DNA from: Flavobacteriaceae bacterium PS02293 | GTDB taxonomy: Bacteria; Bacteroidota; Bacteroidia; Flavobacteriales; Weeksellaceae | Length of the DNA: 64,000 nt | Reading direction: 5' to 3' | Assembly: GCA_029960045.1 (NCBI GenBank) | Contig: JASCOV010000002.1 | Location: forward strand, 434,001-498,000 | Shown here: piece after piece, positions 50,274 through 58,706 of the stretch | Position numbering within the stretch: the first letter of the stretch is position 1 | How the letters are laid out: each line of letters begins with the position of its first letter | Translations under genes and position numbers: made by a program | The notes under the pieces: model-generated | What the model saw: only the letters and a program-made list of their open reading frames with translations | The model's database searches: none | What the model was told of the DNA's origin: nothing

Positions 50274-51248
50274 ATGAGCAAACCGATTACTGAGTTCATA
50301 GAAAAATATTATCTGCATTTCAATGCTGCGGCTTTGGTGGATGCGTCCAAAGCTTATGTTGCCCACCTGAAAGATGGCGGAAAAATGATGATCACGCTTG
50401 CTGGTGCAATGTCAACTGCAGAGTTAGGGAAAATTCTTGCCGAGATGATTCGTCAGGGGAAAGTGGATTTCATTTCTTGTACTGGAGCGAATCTTGAAGA
50501 AGATCTGATGAATCTTGTGGCGCACACGCATTACGAGAGAGTTCCAAACTACAGAGATTTGACACCTCAGGAAGAATGGGGGCTTTTAGAAAGAGGCTTG
50601 AATAGAGTGACTGACACTTGTATTCCGGAAGAAGAAGCGTTCCGAAGATTGCAGAAACATATCTACGAAATTTGGAAAGATGCGGACGAAAAAGGAGAAA
50701 GATATTTCCCTCACGAATATATGTACAAAATGATTTTGTCAGGTGTTCTTGAGCAGTATTATGAGATCCCGAGAGAAAATTCTTGGATGATCGCAGCTGC
50801 TGAGAAAAACTTGCCAATCGTGGTTCCAGGTTGGGAAGATTCTACAATGGGAAATATTTTCACGTCTTATTGTATAAAAGGTGATTTGAAATTCTCTACA
50901 ATGAAATCCGGAATCGAATATATGGCTTATCTGGCTGATTGGTATCCGAAAAATTCTGGTGGAAAAGGTGTTGGTTTCTTCCAGGTTGGTGGTGGAATTG
51001 CTGGTGATTTCCCAATCTGTGTGGTGCCGATGTTGTATCAGGATATGGAAATGCACGATATTCCGTTCTGGAGTTATTTCTGTCAGATTTCAGATTCAAC
51101 AACTTCTTACGGATCATATTCCGGAGCTGTTCCGAACGAAAAAATTACTTGGGGTAAATTAGATATTACGACTCCGAAATTCATCGTAGAAAGTGACGCA
51201 ACGATTTGTGCGCCTTTGATGTTCAGTTATATTCTTGAGAATTCTTAA
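50274..51248 (+). CDS. Deoxyhypusine-synthase-like NAD-dependent aminotransferring enzyme
   Basis: 324-aa protein of the DHS family. In eukaryotes and archaea DHS moves a butylamine group from spermidine to eIF5A via an NAD-assisted enzyme-imine on a lysine. That lysine is conserved here as Lys295 in ITWGKL, after SGAVPNE. The NAD-site segments SCTGANLEEDLMNL (near 68) and GGGIAGDF (239-246) are present, but the HH pair of the human enzyme after GGG is replaced by DF. Bacteria lack eIF5A hypusine, so a polyamine such as homospermidine is a more likely product. A single gene with its own promoter and terminator. Confidence 0.82.
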   Translation: MSKPITEFIEKYYLHFNAAALVDASKAYVAHLKDGGKMMITLAGAMSTAELGKILAEMIRQGKVDFISCTGANLEEDLMNLVAHTHYERVPNYRDLTPQEEWGLLERGLNRVTDTCIPEEEAFRRLQKHIYEIWKDADEKGERYFPHEYMYKMILSGVLEQYYEIPRENSWMIAAAEKNLPIVVPGWEDSTMGNIFTSYCIKGDLKFSTMKSGIEYMAYLADWYPKNSGGKGVGFFQVGGGIAGDFPICVVPMLYQDMEMHDIPFWSYFCQISDSTTSYGSYSGAVPNEKITWGKLDITTPKFIVESDATICAPLMFSYILENS

Positions 51249-51268
51249 TTGAAATTGATATAAAAGTA

Positions 51269-51299
51269 AAAGCGTTCAAAATATTTGAACGCTTTTTTT
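51269..51299 (+). terminator. Terminator of the DHS-like gene
   Basis: 12-bp perfect stem (AAAGCGTTCAAA and complement), a 3-nt loop and T7. Confidence 0.85.
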
Positions 51300-51319
51300 A
51301 TTTTAAAAGGAATTGATAA

Positions 51320-51466
51320 TTAATCAAGAGAATTAATTAAAACAATATATCTGTAACCGAAAATAGCTTTCTGGATTTTATTAAGTTTGGTAAAATCTCT
51401 TTTGCTGTATTTTGGTAAAACTGCGATGTTTATTTTGTTCAGTATTCTGAAAAATGATTTTTTCAT
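51320..51466 (-). CDS. Small basic protein, 48 aa
   Basis: Short minus-strand gene, below the length cut-off of most ORF lists. The product opens MKKSFFRILNKINIAVLPKY, continues with SKRDFTKLNKIQKAIFGYRY and ends IVLINSLD. It is rich in Lys/Arg and Ile with a conserved-looking C-terminus. I recall close relatives of this size and pattern across Flavobacteriia, sometimes labelled SsrA-binding protein; they are far too short for SmpB (about 150 aa), so that name should not be trusted. Function unknown. It is placed between the DHS-like terminator and the DUF493 gene. Confidence 0.65.
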   Translation of the reverse strand: MKKSFFRILNKINIAVLPKYSKRDFTKLNKIQKAIFGYRYIVLINSLD

Positions 51467-51508
51467 AATGTTAAATTTGATTTTAAAATACAAGTTTCAA
51501 ACCAAAAA

Positions 51509-51814
51509 TTAAAGCATCATAACACCTTCTATTTCTGCTACTTTTTTGTAAATAGTAATGACATGGTCTGCATCTAATACAAAACAGTCGATAGATACAG
51601 AGGTATATTTTCCGGCGGAACTTTCTTTGTTCGATAAAGTGTATTTGAGGTCGTCAAAAACACGCAGGATTTCTGTTATCTTTTCAGAATCACTTGTTAC
51701 AATGAATTTGAAAAGATATTCTTCCGGGAAGTTATGTTGCTCTTCTAATTTTTCTTTTAATGACTTGTAAAAATCTTCTGGATTTTGGTGATTGCTTTGA
51801 ATAATATCTGCCAT
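51509..51814 (-). CDS. DUF493 (YbeD-like) protein
   Basis: 101-aa cytoplasmic protein from ATG 51814; the longer frame to 51871 would read through the ferritin terminator region. Residues about 15-100 show the DUF493 ferredoxin-like alpha-beta fold (FPEEYLFKFIVTSD, KYTSVSIDCFVLDADHVITI). E. coli YbeD belongs to this family and is thought to act in lipoic-acid metabolism or regulation, but the role is unproven. It follows ferritin by about 80 bp on the same strand. Confidence 0.8.
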   Translation of the reverse strand: MADIIQSNHQNPEDFYKSLKEKLEEQHNFPEEYLFKFIVTSDSEKITEILRVFDDLKYTLSNKESSAGKYTSVSIDCFVLDADHVITIYKKVAEIEGVMML

Positions 51815-51841
51815 TTTATTTTTTGAATATTTTAGAATTAA

Positions 51842-51868
51842 TAAAAAATCTCCGTAAAAAACGGAGAT
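51842..51868 (-). terminator. Terminator of the ferritin gene
   Basis: Perfect 8-bp stem ATCTCCGT/ACGGAGAT with a 5-nt loop, followed on the minus strand by a T-rich tail. Confidence 0.78.
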
Positions 51869-51894
51869 CAAAGTTAGTGATATTTAATTTGTTG

Positions 51895-52449
51895 TTAAGA
51901 AGGATTTTCTGCTGTTGCTTCTTGCGGTAGAGAAACGTCATCTGGCGCTGCTTCCAAAGCTTTGTCCAAGCTGAATAATGACTCATCTGTTGCTCTGTCT
52001 CCTCCGGCAATTTTAAGTTTGTCAATCAATTCGAGTGCTAATTTTTCTTCTTCAATTTGTTCTTTTACAAACCATTGCATAAAATTCCATGTTGCCCAGT
52101 CTTTTTCTTCGAAAGACAAATTAACAATTTCATAAATTGCTGTGGTATTATCAACTTCGTGCTCAAAGACTTTGTTGAAAGCATCTGTCAGATTTTGTGG
52201 GTTTTCCGGCGGTGCGGGAATAGCTTCCACTCTTGCCTCGCCACCTCTATCCAGAATATAGCGCATAAATTTAATCATATGGTTTCTCTCTTCCTGTGAG
52301 TGTCTGTAAAGGAAATTAGCAATTCCGCCGTAACCTTTTACGTCTGCCCAGCAGCCATAAGAAAGGAAAATTTGGGAAGCGTGTGCTTCTTTTGTCATTT
52401 GTTTTATCAATGCTTCCTGCATTCGGGATGATAATCTGTTTGTATTCAT
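51895..52449 (-). CDS. ftnA: Ferritin
   Basis: Iron-storage ferritin of 184 aa. The four-helix bundle has the ferroxidase-centre residues: Glu in the QMTKEAHASQIFL helix, the EERNHM motif (Glu, His) near residue 52-57, and Glu/Gln ligands in the later helices (EIVNLSFEEKDW, VKEQIEEEKLALEL). It lacks the haem Met of bacterioferritin. A Pro/Ala/Glu-rich C-terminal tail of about 25 residues is an extension. It is divergent from the SusC gene, and a 25-bp palindrome 46 bp upstream may be its operator. Confidence 0.9.
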   Translation of the reverse strand: MNTNRLSSRMQEALIKQMTKEAHASQIFLSYGCWADVKGYGGIANFLYRHSQEERNHMIKFMRYILDRGGEARVEAIPAPPENPQNLTDAFNKVFEHEVDNTTAIYEIVNLSFEEKDWATWNFMQWFVKEQIEEEKLALELIDKLKIAGGDRATDESLFSLDKALEAAPDDVSLPQEATAENPS

Positions 52450-52494
52450 AATTTAATATTTTAAAGTTTTAATCTTATGCTTAACTTAGTATCA

Positions 52495-52519
52495 TTAATA
52501 ACTCAAAATGAGTTATTAA
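52495..52519. promoter_or_regulatory. 25-bp palindrome upstream of ferritin
   Basis: TTAATAACTCA, AAA, TGAGTTATTAA: two perfect 11-bp arms around 3 bp. It lies 46 bp upstream of the ferritin start and about 195 bp upstream of the SusC gene. A regulator dimer site is likely; it is not a Fur-box sequence. Confidence 0.5.
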
Positions 52520-52640
52520 AAGTTATATTATGTTAAATAGACAAATATTGAGCCATAAAATGGGGATGTTATTTTGCTCAGTATTTATTGATTCGTTATC
52601 AATCAATGATTTAAATTATTGATTGTTAGTTGATTAAAAA

Positions 52641-52685
52641 ATTGTGTTAAAATTAACATTGTGTTAATAAAAAAATATATATTCG
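52641..52685 (+). promoter_or_regulatory. Promoter region of the SusC gene with a direct repeat
   Basis: ATTGTGTTAA occurs at 52641-52650 and 52658-52667, 17 bp apart. The second copy contains the -33 TTG (52659-52661), followed after 16 bp by TATATTCG (52678-52685), one base from TAnnTTTG. The repeat is placed to control the utilisation locus. Confidence 0.5.
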
Positions 52686-52713
52686 GTGTAAGAAAATAAT
52701 ACATAAGAACATT

Positions 52714-55521
52714 ATGAGAAAAAATTATGTGAAATTACCATTGTTGATTGCCGCAATATACTTTGGTGGCAATTTACATGCCCAATCTACACAAGACACA
52801 ATTTCTAAAGAGAATAAAATCGAAGAAGTGGTTGTGATTGGATATGGTACTCAGAAAAAAGAGAATGTAACGGGGAGTATCGGGATTGTGACCGCAAAAG
52901 ATTTGGCAGATAAGCCAAATGCAAATCCTCTAAATTCGGTGCAAGGAAAACTTGCCGGGGTAAGTGTTGTGACATCTGGTACGCCAGGTGGATCTCCTAG
53001 GGTAGATATCAGAGGGGTTGGATCTCTTTCTGGAAATACAGTATTTATCGTAGATGGAATGTTGACGGAAGATATTTCTTTCCTAAATCCTCAGGATATT
53101 GAATCTATGAGTGTTTTGAAAGATCCATCATCGTTAGCGATTTTTGGAGCAAAGGCGGCTAATGGTGCTGTTATCATCAAAACAAAAACGGGTAAGGGGA
53201 AACCTGTTTTTAATGTTAATTCTTTTTTAGGAATTAAAAAGGTGACCAATGTTCCAAAAATGGTAAATGCAGATCAATACATTGAATTGTATAATGAAAT
53301 GCTTCTTAACGATAGAGTAAATGAGCCTAAGTTTATTTCAAAAGAACAATATCCAGGGAATACTGATTGGTTCAAAGAAATTTTACGTACAAGCATCATC
53401 AATTCAAATGATTTTTCTGCTTCAGGAAGTTTAGGGAAACTTAATTATTACGGTAGTGTAGGATATCTTCAAGATGAAGGTAACTTAGCTGCGGGGCAAG
53501 GAATAAATTCAGGAAGTGGTTTTAATAGATTCAATACAAAATTAAATCTCAGTTATAAAATTACTGATAATATTACGATAGGAGATAATTTTTCATTCTC
53601 CAAAACACGTGCAGACGTTGCAAATAATCCTCTTTTGAATGCCCGTAATGCGCCACCAGTTTATGATGTAATTGATCCTGCTACAGGAACTTATCAATAT
53701 ATTACATTGGTAAATGTTACTAATCCTAGAGCACAATTGGATCTTTACCGTTCACAGGTTAGACAAGAGAGAATGCTTAATAATGTATGGGCAGAGATTA
53801 AATTTTTGAAAGATTTTACTTTTAGAAGTAGCTATACAAGCGATAATTATACGCCAGTGCAATATGAATATACGCCTGCGATAACTTATATCCCAACTCC
53901 GTCTATTTCTAGTTTGATTACCAGAACAAACCGATACAGAAATTATGTTTGGGATAATACATTAAACTGGAAAAAAAGTTTTGGAGAGCATAATTTGGAT
54001 TTATTAGCAGGTTTCAGTAGGATTAGAGATTCCAGATCAGAAGAATATCGTTCTGCAAATAATGTAATGTATGATGGAACCAATGGATCTTTAGACATTG
54101 GAAATGGTACAAATATTACATATTATAATGATACCAGAACTAGTCCAGATGTAACTCAAGATCAAAAACGTATAGAATCTTTCTTTGGACGAATTAATTA
54201 TGACTATGCTGGAAAATATCTTTTGAATGCTTCTGTTCGTAGAGATGCAACATCACAAATCTCTGTTGATCGATATAAAACTTTCCCGGCTGTAAGTGTT
54301 GGTTGGGTAGTTTCTAAAGAAGGATTTATGAGTGAGCAAAACGTTTTCAGTCTATTAAAGCTAAGAGCGAGTTGGGGTAAATTAGGAAACCCGAATGTTG
54401 GAAGAGCATTTACTCAGAATGTTTCAAACATTGCAGGAGGAGCCTATTATGGTAATAATGGTTATCCTGCAGCTACAATTACTAATGTTATTGATCCAAC
54501 TATAGGCTGGGAAACTACAACGGGTATGGATTATGGAGTAGAAATGGCTTTGCTTAATAACAAATTAAAAATTGAAGCAACTTATTTTGATAAAGAATCC
54601 AAAGATGTAGTATATGGTATTTTCCAAGGAACCATTTCAGGGGCTGAAAACTGGAGAAATTACGTAACAAATGCCTATTCTTTTAAAAACAAAGGTTTCG
54701 AAGTTTCTGCCAATTATAATACAGATTTAAGTGAAAGTGTAAAATTGGGTGTTTATGGTAATTTTACTTCACTTAAAAATGAAATCACGGATGTTTATGG
54801 AGGTTCATTTTTAGAGACAGGGGCTGCTTTGTTTAATAATTCTATTATTAGATTGCAAACGGGACAAGCCGTTGGTTCATATTATGGATATCAAGTTGCA
54901 GGTGTTTTCCAAACAGATGCAGATGCAATTGCTTATACAAAAGATACAGATGCAAAGGCAGGATGGTTCAAGTTCGCAGATTTAGATGGAAATGGTATTA
55001 TTGATACAAGAGATAAAACATTTTTAGGAAGTCCTATCCCAAAAGGATCTTATGGGTTTGGTCTTAATCTAACTGTACATTCGATGGATTTTGGTATAGA
55101 TTTCCAAGGGGTATTTGGTAATAAGATTTATAACTACAACCGCGAGCAACGCTATGGTAATGAGAGCTGGGATCTAGATATGTATAACAACAGATGGCGA
55201 GGTGCAGGAACTTCCAATACTAATGCTATGATAACTTCTAGTCAATCTGTTATCTTGCCTAATAGCTTTTATGTAGAAGATGGTAGCTATATCAGAATCA
55301 GAAATATTCAAGTAGGTTATAACTTCTCGAAAGCTATTGCAGAATCATTATCTGTTAAGAAATTTAGAATCTATCTAAGCGCCCAAAATCCTTGGACTAG
55401 TTTCAAATACAACGGTTTCTCTCCAGAGGTATTAAATACGGATAGAGTACAAATGGGTGTGGATAATAATATTTATCCGATTTCTGCCATCTACACAATG
55501 GGTATGAACTTAACATTTTAA
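52714..55521 (+). CDS. SusC/RagA-type TonB-dependent outer-membrane transporter
   Basis: 935-aa outer-membrane barrel that imports oligosaccharides with a SusD-type lid. Signal peptide ending near NLHAQ (residue 24). It opens directly with the TonB-dependent plug start EEVVVIGYGTQKKENVTGSI, so the N-terminal carboxypeptidase-D-like domain common in SusC proteins is missing. Plug (to about 200) then barrel strands ending GMNLTF, with the final aromatic residue expected of BamA substrates. It forms an operon with the SusD-like gene 10 bp downstream. Confidence 0.9.
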   Translation: MRKNYVKLPLLIAAIYFGGNLHAQSTQDTISKENKIEEVVVIGYGTQKKENVTGSIGIVTAKDLADKPNANPLNSVQGKLAGVSVVTSGTPGGSPRVDIRGVGSLSGNTVFIVDGMLTEDISFLNPQDIESMSVLKDPSSLAIFGAKAANGAVIIKTKTGKGKPVFNVNSFLGIKKVTNVPKMVNADQYIELYNEMLLNDRVNEPKFISKEQYPGNTDWFKEILRTSIINSNDFSASGSLGKLNYYGSVGYLQDEGNLAAGQGINSGSGFNRFNTKLNLSYKITDNITIGDNFSFSKTRADVANNPLLNARNAPPVYDVIDPATGTYQYITLVNVTNPRAQLDLYRSQVRQERMLNNVWAEIKFLKDFTFRSSYTSDNYTPVQYEYTPAITYIPTPSISSLITRTNRYRNYVWDNTLNWKKSFGEHNLDLLAGFSRIRDSRSEEYRSANNVMYDGTNGSLDIGNGTNITYYNDTRTSPDVTQDQKRIESFFGRINYDYAGKYLLNASVRRDATSQISVDRYKTFPAVSVGWVVSKEGFMSEQNVFSLLKLRASWGKLGNPNVGRAFTQNVSNIAGGAYYGNNGYPAATITNVIDPTIGWETTTGMDYGVEMALLNNKLKIEATYFDKESKDVVYGIFQGTISGAENWRNYVTNAYSFKNKGFEVSANYNTDLSESVKLGVYGNFTSLKNEITDVYGGSFLETGAALFNNSIIRLQTGQAVGSYYGYQVAGVFQTDADAIAYTKDTDAKAGWFKFADLDGNGIIDTRDKTFLGSPIPKGSYGFGLNLTVHSMDFGIDFQGVFGNKIYNYNREQRYGNESWDLDMYNNRWRGAGTSNTNAMITSSQSVILPNSFYVEDGSYIRIRNIQVGYNFSKAIAESLSVKKFRIYLSAQNPWTSFKYNGFSPEVLNTDRVQMGVDNNIYPISAIYTMGMNLTF

Positions 55522-55531
55522 TTAAAAAATC

Positions 55532-56962
55532 ATGAAAAAAATATTTTTAACACTATCTATATTTTCATTAATCGCCAGTTGTAGTGATGATTTTGTAGAT
55601 ATCAAACAAGAAGGTGTAGTTGTAGCAGATGATTTCTTCAAAACAGCAGATGATGCTAACAGAGCAACAAATGCGGTTTATGCCTTTCTTAGAAGTTGGA
55701 ATAATACAGGATTCCCTGCTCAGAACATATTAGGTGTAACAGGCGATGATGTAGATAAAGGATCCAACCCAACAGATGCAACGTTCATAAACGATATGGA
55801 TCAGTTCCGATATAATATTAGTACAGATGCAGTTGATGGATATTGGACAGGACAGTGGCAGGCGGTTCAAAGAGCCAATCAAGTAATTACCAATGTCCCT
55901 AATATTGATATGGATGCAACGCTTAAAAACAGATTGGTTGCAGAAACTAAAATGCTAAGAGCCTATTTCTATTTTAATCTTGTTAGAGTTTATGGAGGTG
56001 TACCTATTTTTGATGGACTTCAAAGCAATTATTTACAACCAAGAAATACTGCAGCAGAAGTTTATGCTTTTATAGTAAAAGATCTTACAGAAGCTGCTTC
56101 GGTTTTACCACAAACATATCCTGCGGCAGATTTGGGTAGAGTTACAAAAGGAGGAGCTCTTGGATTACTTTCCAAAGTTTATCTTTATATGAAAGATTAT
56201 CAAAAAGCATATGATACATCTAATCAAGTTATTGCTTTAGGGTACAGTTTAGATCCAGATTTTAATCATTTATTCAGACCAGCAGGGGAATTTGGAACCG
56301 AATCAGTTTTTGAAGTTAATTGTGGTTGTGACCCTCTAATGAATCCTGATGCAGGAAGTCAATATGCAGAAGTACAAGGTGTTAGGAATCAGTTTGGTTG
56401 GGGCTTCTTTACGCCTTCTCAAGCATTGGAGGATGCTTTTGAGCCAGGTGATATTAGAAAAGAGTTATCTATTCTAAGAGAAGGCGAAACGACAATTGAA
56501 GGTGATTTGATAAAGAAAAATGACCCTCAAGCAGGCAATACTTGGAATCAAAAAGTATATGTACCAACATCACTTAATAACAATGCTTGTGGCTATGGTT
56601 CTATTCAGAATCTAAGAATTTTGAGATTTGCTGATATTTTGTTAATTAATGCAGAAGCAGCTAACGAAATAGGTAATAGTGGTGCAGCGATTGTTGGTAT
56701 TAATAAAGTTAGGCACAGAGCTGATCTTGGTGATACAACTGCAACTACACAATCTGCTATAAGACTAGCCATATGGCAAGAAAGAAGAGTAGAATTGGCT
56801 ATGGAAATGGATAGATTCTTAGATCTTGTAAGAACTGGGCAAGCAGAACAATTTTTAGGTACTAAAGGGTTTCAAACAGGTAAAAACGAATTGTTCCCAA
56901 TTCCTTTGAGAGCAATTACTGATAGTAAAGGTGTATTAACACAAAATCCAGGTTACAACTAA
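55532..56962 (+). CDS. SusD/RagB-family nutrient-binding lipoprotein
   Basis: 476-aa surface lipoprotein that caps the SusC channel. Lipobox ending at Cys17 (LIASC) followed by SDD, the lipoprotein export signal for the Bacteroidota cell surface. TPR-like helices typical of SusD are found near 130-230 (AETKMLRAYFYFNLVRVYGG is a family hallmark). The C-terminal SusD domain ends with LFPIPLRAITDSKGVLTQNP and GYN. It is translated just after SusC and followed by a terminator. Confidence 0.92.
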   Translation: MKKIFLTLSIFSLIASCSDDFVDIKQEGVVVADDFFKTADDANRATNAVYAFLRSWNNTGFPAQNILGVTGDDVDKGSNPTDATFINDMDQFRYNISTDAVDGYWTGQWQAVQRANQVITNVPNIDMDATLKNRLVAETKMLRAYFYFNLVRVYGGVPIFDGLQSNYLQPRNTAAEVYAFIVKDLTEAASVLPQTYPAADLGRVTKGGALGLLSKVYLYMKDYQKAYDTSNQVIALGYSLDPDFNHLFRPAGEFGTESVFEVNCGCDPLMNPDAGSQYAEVQGVRNQFGWGFFTPSQALEDAFEPGDIRKELSILREGETTIEGDLIKKNDPQAGNTWNQKVYVPTSLNNNACGYGSIQNLRILRFADILLINAEAANEIGNSGAAIVGINKVRHRADLGDTTATTQSAIRLAIWQERRVELAMEMDRFLDLVRTGQAEQFLGTKGFQTGKNELFPIPLRAITDSKGVLTQNPGYN

Positions 56963-56985
56963 AATTATTTGTAACAATTAATACC

Positions 56986-57017
56986 AAAGAGGAGGAGTTT
57001 ATCCTCCTCTTTTTTTT
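56986..57017 (+). terminator. Terminator after the SusCD pair
   Basis: 11-bp GC-rich stem (AAAGAGGAGGA and complement), a 5-nt loop and T8. Some readthrough must be possible, or the downstream enzyme genes have their own promoter. Confidence 0.82.
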
Positions 57018-57043
57018 ATATTTAAAATGAAAATAATCTCTTT

Positions 57044-58432
57044 ATGAAAAATTTGATTACAGGAGTATTTTTAGCGTCTTTAGGATTAACTTCCTGCAAA
57101 ACTTCCCAATCATCAGAAACTAAAATCCCAAAAGAATCTATTCAAAAGAATCTCACAGACAACCAGCTCATGGACAAAGTCCAAAGCGATGCTCTCAAAT
57201 ATTTCTGGGACTTCGCAGAACCAAAATCTATGCTGGGAAGAGAGCGTTATCACGAAGACAATATCTATCCAGATAATGATAAACACGTCATTACAACCGG
57301 AGGTTCTGGTTTTGGATTGATGACGATTTTAGTAGGCGTTGATAGAAAATTTATTCCTCGAACGGAAGCGGTAAGAAGACTCAATCACATCGCTGATTTT
57401 CTTGAAAAAGCAGATCGTTTCCACGGTGCTTGGTCGCATTGGATCAATGGAGAAACTGGCAAAGTAGTTCCTTTTGGTAAAAAAGACAATGGTGGAGATC
57501 TTGTAGAAACCGCATTTTTGACTCAAGGCATCATTTGCGTCCGCGAATATTTCAAAAACGGAAATGCAGAAGAAAAAGCACTCGCTGCAAAAATGGACAA
57601 ACTCTGGAAAGGCGTAGAATGGAACTGGTTCACAAAAGGTGGACAAAAAGTTTTGTATTGGCATTGGTCACCAACTTACGGTTGGGAAATGAATTTTCCA
57701 CTGGAAGGTTATAACGAATGTCTGATAACTTACGTTTTGGCGGCATCTTCACCAGATTATTCCATAGATTCCGAAACCTACAACAAAGGCTGGTCACGTA
57801 ATGGAACTTACACCACAGATCGTACAAAATACGGATTGCCACTTTATGTAAAACACAACTATGCAGAAGAATTCGGTGGACCATTATTTTGGTCGCAGTA
57901 TTCTTATTTAGGCTTGGATCCAAGAGGATTGTCAGATCAATATGTGAAAAGTTATTGGGATCTCAATCGAAATCAAGTTTTGATCGACTACAAATATTGT
58001 CTGGAAAATCCTTATAAATTCAAAGGTTACTCAGAGAAATATTGGGGACTTACAGCGGGTTATACAAGAAACAAAGACGGCTCGGTTGGTTACGCTGCTC
58101 ATCAGCCTATGAAGGAAGATTTAGGTGTTATTGTACCGACTGCTGCACTCAGTTCTATGCCTTACACGCCAAAAGAATCAACGGCCTTTTTGAGATTTTT
58201 GTATGAAGAAAAACCAAAATTCATTGGGCAAGCAGGACCTTACGATGCTACTTCTGTCAATTTTGATGATTGGACAACGCCACGTTATCTCGCTATAGAT
58301 CAGGGAACTATTGCGCCAATGATAGAGAATTACCGCTCCGGTTTATTATGGAATCTCTTTATGAATGCACCTGAGATCAGAAACGGACTCAAAAAAATCG
58401 GATTTAAGTCCACAGAACATAAGATCCAATAG
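57044..58432 (+). CDS. GH144-like endo-beta-1,2-glucanase lipoprotein
   Basis: 462-aa lipoprotein (Cys18 in LTSC). The body is an (alpha/alpha)6 glucoamylase-like domain (Pfam glycoamylase PF10091 type) with motifs such as YFWDFAEP, TTGGSGFGLM, GAWSHWINGETGK and the long WHWSPTYGWEMNFPLEGYNE segment. This family contains the GH144 endo-beta-1,2-glucanases, for example from Chitinophaga and Bacteroides. It lies downstream of SusCD and upstream of a GH3 enzyme, consistent with a beta-1,2-glucan utilisation locus. The substrate assignment is by family and context. Confidence 0.85.
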   Translation: MKNLITGVFLASLGLTSCKTSQSSETKIPKESIQKNLTDNQLMDKVQSDALKYFWDFAEPKSMLGRERYHEDNIYPDNDKHVITTGGSGFGLMTILVGVDRKFIPRTEAVRRLNHIADFLEKADRFHGAWSHWINGETGKVVPFGKKDNGGDLVETAFLTQGIICVREYFKNGNAEEKALAAKMDKLWKGVEWNWFTKGGQKVLYWHWSPTYGWEMNFPLEGYNECLITYVLAASSPDYSIDSETYNKGWSRNGTYTTDRTKYGLPLYVKHNYAEEFGGPLFWSQYSYLGLDPRGLSDQYVKSYWDLNRNQVLIDYKYCLENPYKFKGYSEKYWGLTAGYTRNKDGSVGYAAHQPMKEDLGVIVPTAALSSMPYTPKESTAFLRFLYEEKPKFIGQAGPYDATSVNFDDWTTPRYLAIDQGTIAPMIENYRSGLLWNLFMNAPEIRNGLKKIGFKSTEHKIQ

Positions 58433-58491
58433 CCAAAAAGTATTATCTTTAAACACTAAATTTTATTGTATCTTTTTGAGACATTAAATGA

Positions 58492-58631
58492 TTTTTAGGA
58501 GCTTAATCCCGCTGGTAGTTTATCCTGAGCGAAGTCGAAGGGCTATATCTTTTTTTGTTTAGGGATATTAGTCTTTAATTTAAATTGAAGTACAAAAACA
58601 AAAAAGGATGCCGCTACCATCGGGGCTAGGG
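58492..58631 (+). repeat. Dispersed composite repeat, subfamily A copy 3
   Basis: Starts TTTAGGAGCTTAATCCCGCT, contains TTTATCCTGAGCGAAGTCGA and ends GGATGCCGCTACCATCGGGG. It is the most complete subfamily A copy together with 61-178. It interrupts the utilisation locus between the GH144-like and esterase-like genes. Confidence 0.78.
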
Positions 58632-58654
58632 ATTTGTACATAGAATAAACATTC

Positions 58655-58691
58655 AACACTTTATCGAAGTTTTAATATTCGATAAAGTGTT
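58655..58691. terminator. Perfect 14-bp hairpin before the esterase-like gene
   Basis: AACACTTTATCGAA and its exact complement around a 9-nt loop, followed by TTTTG. It ends 15 bp before the next start codon. It could terminate the GH144 transcript, act in a leader, or bind a regulator. Confidence 0.55.
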
Positions 58692-58706
58692 TTGAAAATT
58701 TAAAAT

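Noticed and set aside
50274..51248. True deoxyhypusine synthase acting on eIF5A
   Set aside because: Bacterial EF-P is not hypusinated, and the His pair after the GGG loop is not kept, so the name should stay DHS-like.
51320..51466. SmpB (SsrA-binding protein)
   Set aside because: At 48 aa it is a third of SmpB length and lacks its OB-fold and C-terminal tail features.
52495..52519. Fur box upstream of ferritin
   Set aside because: The palindrome does not resemble the GATAATGATAATCATTATC-type consensus.
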